This document shows, in pieces, positions 50,780 to 60,657 of a stretch of 64,000 nucleotides of DNA (its first letter is position 1; each line of letters begins with the position of its first letter). Made by a program: the position numbers and the translations under genes. The stretch comes from an uncultured candidate division WWE3 bacterium (GTDB lineage: Bacteria > Patescibacteriota > WWE3 > UBA101185 > UBA10185). The notes beneath the pieces were generated by a model. That model was not told the origin of the DNA and searched no databases. It saw only the letters and a list, made by a program, of their open reading frames with translations. The DNA is taken from the NCBI GenBank assembly GCA_938004185.1, contig CALKWN010000176.1:1-64000 (forward strand). The letters are read 5' to 3'.

Positions 50780-50812
50780 GCTCTGATATCTTACCTATCA
50801 GGGCATTTTCTA
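50780..50812 (+). terminator. Terminator after the TPR gene
   Basis: Stem GCTCTGATA (50780-50788) / TATCAGGGC (50796-50804), followed by ATTTTCTATTT. It also lies just past the 3' end of the inverted tRNA-Ile gene. Confidence 0.7.
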
Positions 50813-50817
50813 TTTAA

Positions 50818-50894
<77 letters not shown>

Positions 50895-51024
50895 AAACAT
50901 TCACGAACAGGGCGCGGAAACTGTGCAAATTCTAGCACAATGACTATGTCGAGTCTATGTCCGAGCCTTAAAAGCCCGTTCCTTTTGCGTCACAATCCCA
51001 ACCCTAGTATGATGTAATTCACTT

Positions 51025-52029
51025 ATGACAAAAACCCGGCCTTCAGTAGTTGTAATAGGAGGGGGCACCGGAACCTTTGTCGCCCTTTCCGGTTTAAGGG
51101 AATACTCACTAGACTTAAATGCTGTGGTTACGATGATGGATTCAGGAGGTTCTACCGGCCGTCTCCGGGACCAGTTGGGTGTTTTACCTCCGGGAGATGC
51201 GCGCCAAGCGTTGGTAGCTCTTTCCGAATCCCGCGATGTGTGGCGCAAACTTTTTGCCTACAGATTTGATACTGGTGATCTTGCCGGACACAATTTCGGC
51301 AACATTTTCATTTCCGCGTTAGAGAAAATTACAGGTTCTAACCAGGAGGCGGTTATTTTGGCGGCCGAACTTTTAAAAACAAGTGGTGGTGTTTATCCAA
51401 TAACATTTTCATCCGTGTCGTTATGCGCAAAATATTCGGATGGTTCGGTAATTGAAGGGGAGCATTGCATTGAATCTGTTCAAAAAGGTCATCCCGCAAT
51501 AGTGGAGGTCTATCTTTCACCTTCGGCACTTATGAACCTTCAGGCAAAACGGGTTTTGGAAAGGGCGGATTACATAATTCTCGGTCCCGGTGATCTTTAT
51601 ACAAGCATAGTCCCCAATTTATTAGTGTCGGGTATGAAAGAAGTTATGAAGTTCACTAAAGCCAAAATTATCTATGTGAGTAATCTTATGACTCACCCTG
51701 GGCAGACTGACGACTTTCCTTTGTCCAAACATGTGGACGAGATCATAAAGTATCTCGGAGGCTCTTATATCAATCACATTTTGGTAAATTCCGAACGCCC
51801 TTCAAAGGAATTATTGGATTATTATTACACAATAGACGGTACTGTTTGGGTTGAAGATGACGTAAAAGCACATCAGTATGGGGGAGCGAAGATAGTCAGA
51901 CAAAAGCTTCTTTCCCACAAAAAAATTGCTTATTCGAAGGCAGATAAAGTTAAAAGAAGTTTAATCCGTCACGATGCCGAAAAACTTGCAACTGCCTTAT
52001 TTAATATTATTGACACCCCATCTAAATAG
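51025..52029 (+). CDS. YvcK/CofD-like protein (gluconeogenesis factor family)
   Basis: The 334 residues begin SVVVIGGGTGTFVALSGLREY, then VVTMMDSGGSTGRLRDQLGVLPPGDARQALVALS, AGHNFGNIFISALEKITGS, ADYIILGPGDLYTSIVPNLLV and VSNLMTHPGQTDDF, all hallmarks of the YvcK branch of the CofD fold. In Bacillus, YvcK binds UDP-sugars and is needed for normal cell-wall synthesis and growth on gluconeogenic carbon. It lies alone between tRNA-Ile and tRNA-Ala. A -10-like TATGAT or TGTAAT sits 6-11 nt upstream of the ATG. Confidence 0.93.
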   Translation: MTKTRPSVVVIGGGTGTFVALSGLREYSLDLNAVVTMMDSGGSTGRLRDQLGVLPPGDARQALVALSESRDVWRKLFAYRFDTGDLAGHNFGNIFISALEKITGSNQEAVILAAELLKTSGGVYPITFSSVSLCAKYSDGSVIEGEHCIESVQKGHPAIVEVYLSPSALMNLQAKRVLERADYIILGPGDLYTSIVPNLLVSGMKEVMKFTKAKIIYVSNLMTHPGQTDDFPLSKHVDEIIKYLGGSYINHILVNSERPSKELLDYYYTIDGTVWVEDDVKAHQYGGAKIVRQKLLSHKKIAYSKADKVKRSLIRHDAEKLATALFNIIDTPSK

Positions 52030-52146
52030 TGTTAAAAATACTCTTGCCTTAATTACGGAATTTACCTTCCTTCCGCTAGACGGAAGTTAGTAAGCTCTGA
52101 ATTTCCAACTTTTTACTATGAATAAGGTGTGTCACTCTGAAGCGTA

Positions 52147-52175
52147 TTGAAAATGCGTTTGTCTTCGGATAAACT
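52147..52175 (+). promoter_or_regulatory. Promoter of tRNA-Ala-23S-5S
   Basis: TTGAAA (52147-52152), exactly 17 nt, TAAACT (52170-52175), about 21 nt before tRNA-Ala. It is separate from the 16S promoter, so the two rRNA parts are independently transcribed. Confidence 0.75.
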
Positions 52176-52196
52176 AATTAAGCTTTCAATCCTTCA

Positions 52197-52273
52197 GGGC
52201 CGTTAGCTCAGTCGGTTAGAGCGCTACATTTGCAATGTAGAGGTCAGCGGTTCGATTCCGCTACGGTCCACCA
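52197..52273 (+). tRNA. tRNA-Ala (anticodon TGC)
   Basis: All four stems fold: GGGCCGT/ACGGTCC, GCTC/GAGC, CTACA/TGTAG with loop TTTGCAA (anticodon TGC) and AGCGG/CCGCT. The CCA is encoded. It is on the rRNA strand upstream of 23S and is probably cut from the same precursor. Confidence 0.97.
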
Positions 52274-52311
52274 TACTGAGGTGGGGGACAGGAAGCAGTT
52301 TTTTTGAAAAA

Positions 52312-52337
52312 GCTCTTTGAAAACTGAACAGAAAGTC
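52312..52337 (+). ncRNA. 23S precursor processing stem, 5' arm with boxA
   Basis: GCTCTTTGAAAAC..CAGAAAGTC pairs with 56373-56398 downstream of 23S, 22 of 26 positions. Its first part, GCTCTTTGAAAA, is also a textbook boxA antitermination signal, so the same nucleotides seem to serve both uses at different times. Confidence 0.82.
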
Positions 52338-52433
52338 TTTTATCAACAAAGATTCAATTTTACGATTTAATCGACGCCGTTGGCGCAAGCCGACGGTTTC
52401 GCCGATCGCAGTTTACTGCGGTCAAGTAAGTGT

Positions 52434-54500
<2,067 letters not shown>

Positions 54501-54672
54501 GAATTTACGCGCCGCCATAGCGGGTAGCATTAGCTACCCCGTTTGGAAGTGCCCAAACGCAACTTGACTATATGCTGGAAACTCCGTCCGTGCCTTATTA
54601 ATGAGGATTAATGAGGACGCGGTGTATCTAATTTAATTAGATAAAAGTATCTTGGTCTACTAAACATATTCG

Positions 54673-54678
54673 TATAAT
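54673..54678 (+). promoter_or_regulatory. -10 box for the intron endonuclease
   Basis: TATAAT inside the P5 extension, 8 nt before the ATG at 54687, with a TTGGTC 15 nt upstream. It suggests the endonuclease can be made from its own leaderless mRNA rather than only from the rRNA precursor. Confidence 0.5.
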
Positions 54679-54686
54679 ATTCGGGT

Positions 54687-55292
54687 ATGGATAGTGAAAA
54701 TGATTCAAGTGCGGACAATCAGCAGGAAAGACTAAGAATTGAAGGGTGGTTAGTTGGTTTTACAGATGGGGAAGGTGCATTCACAGTTAGCATCTTAAAA
54801 AATCCAACCAGTAAAACCGGCTGGCAGGTGTTTCCTGAATTTATTATTACTCAGGGAGCACGTAGCAAGGATGTTCTGTATTTGTTTAAGGATTTCTTCG
54901 GTTGTGGAAGTGTCTATCTTAATAGAAGACATGACAACCATCATGAAGATCTTTACAGATATTGTGTTAGGTCTATTCGTGATTTGCAAAACGTAATAAT
55001 TCCGTTTTTTACTCAAACTTCTTTGAGGTCTGACAAGAAAAAGGATTTTGCACTGTTTTGCGAGGTAATGGATAAGATCAAAAACAAAGAACACCTTGAT
55101 GTATCGGGTTTATATAAAATTGCCAACTTGGCAATGAAAATGAACCGAAAGATACGCCCAAAATTTTTAGAATCCCCACACACTATACGTCAGGCTTCTG
55201 GTAACCCAGAAGAAGAGATAGTGGCGTCTGCATGGCGACATGCAGGGATCGATTCAAAAGGGAAGAACGATCCAAAACTCGCAGAAATGTGA
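54687..55292 (+). CDS. LAGLIDADG homing endonuclease of the 23S intron
   Basis: The 201 residues carry one LAGLIDADG motif (GWLVGFTDGEGAF, about 20-32), so it should work as a homodimer that cuts intronless 23S genes near position 1931. The middle (about 33-158) is the usual alpha-beta fold (FPEFIITQGARSKDVLYLFKDFFGCGSVYL, RYCVRSIRDLQNVIIPFF). The frame overlaps the ribozyme core at both ends: its first 18 codons contain the 3' strands of P5 and P4 and the 5' strand of P6. Codons from about 159 to the stop contain P6, P7, P3, P8 and P9. The last 43 residues (from about FLESPHTIRQASGNPEE) are therefore translated ribozyme. Confidence 0.93.
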   Translation: MDSENDSSADNQQERLRIEGWLVGFTDGEGAFTVSILKNPTSKTGWQVFPEFIITQGARSKDVLYLFKDFFGCGSVYLNRRHDNHHEDLYRYCVRSIRDLQNVIIPFFTQTSLRSDKKKDFALFCEVMDKIKNKEHLDVSGLYKIANLAMKMNRKIRPKFLESPHTIRQASGNPEEEIVASAWRHAGIDSKGKNDPKLAEM

Positions 55293-55304
55293 GCGAAGAA
55301 TACA

Positions 55305-56256
<952 letters not shown>

Positions 56257-56475
56257 TCACTTCACGTGAATAACCGACACACACTTTATTTATAAGGTGA
56301 GTGGCAACTTTTCACTAATTCGCGGAGAAATCCGTGAAAAATATCTTAAACATTGAGTATTTGTGATTATCTGACTTTCTGTTTGGTTTTCAGTGAGCTT
56401 TATTGGATAGGGCAGTTTATGTTTGCGCCCTAATCCGAGCTTTTGACAACCAAATTTAATTATTTGGGGATAAAA
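56257..56475 (+). ncRNA. 23S-5S spacer with 3' processing arm
   Basis: No gene. It holds the 3' arm of the pre-23S stem (56373-56398, GACTTTCTGTTTGG..CAGTGAGC), which pairs with 52312-52337. Confidence 0.75.
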
Positions 56476-56575
<100 letters not shown>

Positions 56576-56590
<15 letters not shown>

Positions 56591-56769
56591 TTTTGTTTTT
56601 CTCCCAAAGCTTTTATTTTTAAATTTAGTTCGTTTGTACTGAGTTTCTTAGTTTCCGCTCCTCCCTCGTTCGAGCCATAGCGCTTCGCACTATAGCATCG
56701 TTCTAAGGTCGTCGCCGGGGTTTTGTTTTTCTCCCAAAGCCTTCATTTAAAAATTTAAGTTCGTTTGTG
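56576..56769. repeat. Direct duplication of the 5S 3' end and terminator
   Basis: 56576-56610 (the 5S end and its U-tract) is repeated exactly at 56706-56740, 130 nt further on, and similarity continues for about 28 nt past the identity. The second copy has no 5' half of 5S, so it is a remnant. Between the copies is a hairpin ATAGCGC-TTC-GCACTAT (56679-56695). Apart from this I see nothing in 56591-56822. Confidence 0.85.
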
Positions 56770-56822
56770 AAATAAATCTCATGTGAAAGAAAGCTCAGAC
56801 GTTGGGTAGTTGTGAACTTTAA

Positions 56823-59123
56823 TTAGTATCTCTTGCGCACAAAATACTTGCCGGTATTCTTGTCCTGGCCTGTGTAGAAACCGGCATTTCTAAGACTCTT
56901 CAAATACTCTACTGCTTCTTCTTTAGTCATATCGTATTTCGACAAATCCTCGAAAATATATTCGTTTTTATTACCGTTGCCGTATAAAGTATCAACTATC
57001 CCCAATGTTAGATTGAAGTTCTTTTTTTGTTTTTCCAGCTCTTCTTTACTTTTTTCGATTATTTCCTGAGTTTTTATCAACTGTTCATAAGCCTCTTTGT
57101 ACGTTTCGGGCAGTTTTTGAGTAGAATCTGCCTCCGTTCCAGTGTTTGTTCTTATATTATCGTAGTTATTTCCTCCAAGCTCGATAACCTTTTTTTCTAT
57201 CAATTGTCTGGTTTCAGGTCGCATTTGCCATAGATTTACTCTAAATCCTTTGGCGAATTGAAAGTCCACAACGGCCGGATTTTTTTGTCTTTCCCACATC
57301 AAGGTTCTGGCAATATCGTTTAGTTCCTCGGGCTTGATTTTATCGGGTTTGATGGTGTTGTATACAAGATTTCCCGAAATGGTTATTGAGCGATCTACCG
57401 ATCCGACTTCCGGCCGGAGTCTTGTTACTTCGTAAGGTTTGTATACGCCCTCTTTTGTTAATTTGTCATTGTGCCAAGCATTTGTATTGTGCCTTGCAAG
57501 TTTGTCGTATGCTTCAACATACTTGTCGTAGTTGGATGGGGAAGAGTCGTTCGACCAAGCTGCGTTTGCAGCGTAGAGTTTATTTTTTAATGCCGCCTCC
57601 TTTAATTTCCAGTCTGCCGCTTCTTCCGAAAGTCCCTTTATGTCAATACTCGGAAGGTTTTCGACAGCATTTGGTTTTTGTTCTTGTTCCGGTACAGCTA
57701 CGTTTTCGCTTTCATTTTGCTGCGGAGTTTTTGTTGTCGCCTCAATTTTTTCTGCAAGTTTACTCAATCTCTCTTCAATAGCGTTCATTCTGGCTTCCAG
57801 TTTTTCCATCTGTTCTTTGTTGCTTTCTACAAGTTTTGTTATAGCCTCCAATTGTTTTTCCGATTCGGAAAGCTTTTCGTTATCGTGTTTATTTTCCTCA
57901 GCTTCTTCTTGTCCGCTTTCGTTTAAGTTTTTATCATCTGCTTCTTTAGTTTGTGAGGGATCTATTTTCGGTTCTTTTTGTTCTTCGTTTACCTTCTCAT
58001 CACTATGTTTTTTCTCTTCTTCTTGGCGTCTTTTTTCTTCTGCCTCTTTTTTCAGTCTATCTTCTACCTCCCTTTGTTTTCTTTCATTTTCCTGCCTTGC
58101 TGCTCGTCTTTCTTCAGCACTTTTTACTTGGTCCGGATACAATTCTTCCCAATTTTTCCCACCTGTATGTTCCTTTATCCTGTTTTCCGCATCTTCAGCC
58201 CTTTTTCTGTTTTCTTCCCTTGCCCACTTCCTCCTAGTGTCTGAAACCCTTTTATTGTATTTTTCAGCCATAGATTTGAGTCTTAGGTAGTAGTCAAAAT
58301 CACGTTTACTTGGGATTTGTTCTTCTTCATTTGATTCTGTTTTTGTCTCACCCCCAAGAGCGGTGATTTCATCGTTTTCTTCCATTGCCGTATCAACGTT
58401 CTCAGTTATTGGTTCGTTGCTATTCGGCGTTTGTTCCTCTTGTGAAGAAACTTGTTCAGTACCCGGATTATCTGTATCGGGCGCTTTTTCTACCTCGTCA
58501 GTTTCGGTTTCTTCGGTAATACTTGAAACTACGCTGTTTTGAGAGTCTGAATTTTGTTGTATTTCAGCCGTGTCTTCGACAGTTTCCGGTTCTTGTTTGT
58601 TATCGGACTTCCCATCGGATTCAAAAATCTCATTTGTCACAGTCGAACTATCAGAACCGCTCTCTTTTCCGCCCTCATTGTCGAGCCAGTCGTCCGTACT
58701 ACTTGTTGCCCCCTCAGTTACTTCGGTATTTTGAGTTTCGGGGGGTTCTGTAGCAGCTCTTGCTGCCGCTCTTTTTCTATCTTCTTCTAGCTGTACTTTT
58801 TCTTGCTCGTAGTAGTCCGGATCTTCGGGTTCAAATATTTCTCCTCTGGGAATGTTTGCCAATACCTCAGAGTTTGCGTCCAGTTCTTTAAGCTCCTCAT
58901 CGATGTGTGCATGATCCCTAGCATTTTCAGCGGAATCTTTCACAACGCTGTTAAGAGTTTCTGCCGCTTTTAATTCGTCATTTAATAAAGTTTCGGGGTT
59001 GTCTTGCTTTTCAGAACCATCCTCAACCTTCTCTTGTTGCTGATCGGTATTCTCCTGCGTTCTGCTATCAGCTATACTGTCTAAAACCTGATCTTGAACA
59101 TCGGTTATATTAGGCTCGCTCAT
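56823..59123 (-). CDS. Large acidic, low-complexity coiled-coil protein, unknown function
   Basis: The 766 residues fall into three parts. Residues 1-270 are very acidic and polar (Glu, Asp, Ser, Thr, Asn, Gln), probably disordered. About 280-470 is a long charged coiled coil (EERRAARQENERKQREVEDRL and similar heptads, then EKQLEAITKLVESNKEQMEKLEARMNAIEERLSKLAEKI). About 490-766 is a more globular C-terminal part with Trp and Tyr residues, a beta-like VDRSITISGNLVYNTI, and the final helix-turn SKYDMTKEEAVEYLKSLRNAGFYTGQDKNTGKYFVRKRY. There is no signal peptide, no membrane segment and no named domain. It overlaps the upstream 56-residue gene by 4 nt. A scaffold or cytoskeletal role is conceivable but unproven. 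Confidence 0.75.
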   Translation of the reverse strand: MSEPNITDVQDQVLDSIADSRTQENTDQQQEKVEDGSEKQDNPETLLNDELKAAETLNSVVKDSAENARDHAHIDEELKELDANSEVLANIPRGEIFEPEDPDYYEQEKVQLEEDRKRAAARAATEPPETQNTEVTEGATSSTDDWLDNEGGKESGSDSSTVTNEIFESDGKSDNKQEPETVEDTAEIQQNSDSQNSVVSSITEETETDEVEKAPDTDNPGTEQVSSQEEQTPNSNEPITENVDTAMEENDEITALGGETKTESNEEEQIPSKRDFDYYLRLKSMAEKYNKRVSDTRRKWAREENRKRAEDAENRIKEHTGGKNWEELYPDQVKSAEERRAARQENERKQREVEDRLKKEAEEKRRQEEEKKHSDEKVNEEQKEPKIDPSQTKEADDKNLNESGQEEAEENKHDNEKLSESEKQLEAITKLVESNKEQMEKLEARMNAIEERLSKLAEKIEATTKTPQQNESENVAVPEQEQKPNAVENLPSIDIKGLSEEAADWKLKEAALKNKLYAANAAWSNDSSPSNYDKYVEAYDKLARHNTNAWHNDKLTKEGVYKPYEVTRLRPEVGSVDRSITISGNLVYNTIKPDKIKPEELNDIARTLMWERQKNPAVVDFQFAKGFRVNLWQMRPETRQLIEKKVIELGGNNYDNIRTNTGTEADSTQKLPETYKEAYEQLIKTQEIIEKSKEELEKQKKNFNLTLGIVDTLYGNGNKNEYIFEDLSKYDMTKEEAVEYLKSLRNAGFYTGQDKNTGKYFVRKRY

Positions 59124-59290
59124 TCCGTTAATTCCTCCAGCTTTTTCTTAAATTTTTCAATTTTGTTTTTCCCGACTTTTTCGTCAATTCTTTTTAAAAT
59201 CTCCAAAGAGTCCTGTCTAATTTTTTGAATTTTGGTAAATTCTTCGAGGATTTTTTCAGCTTGTTCTTTACTGAATTTTTTAATAGGCAT
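59120..59290 (-). CDS. 56-residue helical protein, partner gene of the large coiled-coil protein
   Basis: A short charged helical protein (PIKKFSKEQAEKILEEFTKI, then RQDSLEILKRIDEKVGKNKIEKFKKKLEELTE) with heptad-like spacing. Its stop overlaps the start of the 766-residue gene in ATGA, so the two are coupled. TAAAAT (59298-59303) lies 7 nt before its ATG, a leaderless promoter that would serve both. Small size keeps this below the usual gene-calling cut-off. Function unknown; binding to the large protein through its helix is a guess. Confidence 0.65.
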   Translation of the reverse strand: MPIKKFSKEQAEKILEEFTKIQKIRQDSLEILKRIDEKVGKNKIEKFKKKLEELTE

Positions 59291-59399
59291 TAAAGTTATT
59301 TTATACCGAACCGTGCTTTAATAACAAACCTATTTTGTTAAATGTATAGGACACCGGGGAGATTATTAATAACATCTGGATTTCCCTGCAAAATCAGGT

Positions 59400-59495
59400 T
59401 ATAATCACCCCGTTCCCCTCAAAAGAGCGGGAAGAAAGGAGGTTTTTGCTTGAGAGGGTTTCCTTGGAGAAGCCCAAAAAGCAAATAACCCAAAC
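59400..59495 (+). promoter_or_regulatory. rpsA promoter and structured leader
   Basis: TATAAT (59400-59405) gives a leader of about 84 nt, long for this genome. It contains a stem CCCG..CGGG (59408-59431 region) and a 7-bp hairpin GGGTTTC (59456-59462)/GAAGCCC (59469-59475), and no Shine-Dalgarno near the ATG. S1 is known to repress its own mRNA through such structured, Shine-Dalgarno-poor leaders in E. coli; the same here is an inference. Confidence 0.5.
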
Positions 59496-60602
59496 ATGTC
59501 AAAATCATCAAAGGTTCATAAACCGGGGTCGGCTATGGCTAAGCTTTTAACCGACAAAGATCTGCAGATGAAAGATCTTAGACCGGGCGAGTTGGTAGAG
59601 GGTATTGTAGTAAGTGTTTCTCATAGTGAGGTTTTGCTTGACGTAGGCTCAAAATCGGAGGGTGTTGTGTCAGGATCGGAGCTATCCGAGGCTGATGAGT
59701 CTTTTAAACACCTAAAACTTGGAGATACGATTTTAGCTAAGGTTGTGCAGGCCGAAAATCAGCAGGGCTACGTAGTTTTATCTTTAAGAAAAGCCGAGAA
59801 AGATAAGAAGTGGAAAGGCGCGGAAGACGCCCTTGCCGACGGTTCAATCCTCGAAGCTACAATTATTGAATATAACAAAGGTGGTCTTTTGTGCGATTGC
59901 CTCGGTCTTAGAGGTTTTATACCCCTTTCACATTTAGATAGAAGCCATTTCGCTAATGATATTGCGAAATTTGCAGCCGGAAGTGAGGCTGAGTTGAAGG
60001 AATCGTTAAAAAGCCTTGCCGGTAAAGTGATAAAGGTTAAAGTCATAGAGCTTGATCCCACAAAAAACAGGTTTGTTTTATCTGAAAAAGACGCTTTGAG
60101 CACATACAGTGACGAGAGCAGAGAAAAAAGATTGCAGGAAATTGATCCGGGAACGACTTTAGAGGGTATTGTAACGGGTATCATGCCTTTCGGTGTGTTC
60201 ATTGATCTGGATGGAGTAGAGGGCCTTGTACATATAAGTGAGATTGCTTGGGAGAAGGTAAACAACCCCTCGTCTTATTTTTCAGTGGGTCAGACGGTTC
60301 AAGTTATGGTTCTTGGTATAGATGATCAGAGCAAAAAACTGGCATTAAGCGTTAAACGCTTAATGCCTAATCCGTGGGAAACAGTGGAGGAAAGGTATGC
60401 AGTTGGAACTAAAGTTAAAGGTGTTGTTAGCAAGGTAGTTCCGTTCGGAGCCTTTGTTACGATAGAGAAGGGTTTGGACGGACTCGTCCATATTTCCGAA
60501 GCGGCATCTCCGTTAAAAGAGGGCGATGAAGTAGAAGCGATAGTAATTCAGGTTGATGGAACGAATCAAAAACTTGCGTTAAGCACCCGTTCACAGGAGT
60601 AA
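59496..60602 (+). CDS. rpsA: Ribosomal protein S1 (four S1 domains)
   Basis: The 368 residues contain four S1 OB-fold domains: about 28-100 (GELVEGIVVSVSHSEVLLDVGSKSEGVVS), 115-200 (ILEATIIEYNKGGLLCDCLGLRGFIPLSHL), 218-290 (TLEGIVTGIMPFGVFIDLDGVEGLVHISEIAW) and 305-368 (KVKGVVSKVVPFGAFVTIEKGLDGLVHISE). E. coli S1 has six, while many Gram-positive bacteria have four, as here. S1 brings mRNA to the 30S subunit. It starts far from any Shine-Dalgarno, in a structured leader. Confidence 0.93.
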   Translation: MSKSSKVHKPGSAMAKLLTDKDLQMKDLRPGELVEGIVVSVSHSEVLLDVGSKSEGVVSGSELSEADESFKHLKLGDTILAKVVQAENQQGYVVLSLRKAEKDKKWKGAEDALADGSILEATIIEYNKGGLLCDCLGLRGFIPLSHLDRSHFANDIAKFAAGSEAELKESLKSLAGKVIKVKVIELDPTKNRFVLSEKDALSTYSDESREKRLQEIDPGTTLEGIVTGIMPFGVFIDLDGVEGLVHISEIAWEKVNNPSSYFSVGQTVQVMVLGIDDQSKKLALSVKRLMPNPWETVEERYAVGTKVKGVVSKVVPFGAFVTIEKGLDGLVHISEAASPLKEGDEVEAIVIQVDGTNQKLALSTRSQE

Positions 60603-60626
60603 TAAAGTTTTTAAGGAAAATAGGTC

Positions 60627-60651
60627 CCCTGCTCCTAAAGCAGGGGATTTT
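60627..60651 (+). terminator. Terminator after rpsA, within the leader of the Clp gene
   Basis: Perfect stem CCCCTGCT / AGCAGGGG with loop CCTAA, followed by ATTTTT, ending just before the clpC-like ATG at 60658. Transcription that reads through would make a mRNA with this hairpin at the start codon, which could modulate the Clp gene. Confidence 0.8.
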
Positions 60652-60657
60652 TGACAC

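Larger units (their letters stand above)
54501..55304 (+). mobile_element. Group I intron in 23S rRNA (insertion after E. coli 1931)
   Basis: An 804-nt group I intron, folded by eye. P1: exon CTATGG plus U54500 pairs with the guide GCCATAG (54514-54520), with the expected U-G pair at the splice site. P10: TTACGC (54505-54510) pairs with exon-2 GCGTAA. P3: CTTGAC (54563-54568)/GTCAGG (55189-55194). P4: TGCTG (54573-54577)/CAGCA (54720-54724). P5: GTCCG (54586-54590)/CGGAC (54712-54716). P6: 54732-54740/55162-55170. P7: CACTAT (55181-55186)/ATAGTG (55218-55223). P8: CTTCTGG..CCAGAAG (55195-55212). P9: CTGCATG-GCGA-CATGCAG (55228-55245). The 3' border is uncertain: the base before exon 2 AGCG is A, not the usual terminal G. 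Confidence 0.92.

Noticed and set aside
57640..58290. A 216-codon plus-strand frame rich in Ser, Phe and Leu opposite the coiled-coil gene
   Set aside because: It is the antisense shadow of the Glu/Lys-rich minus-strand gene, whose codon bias forces long open frames on the other strand.
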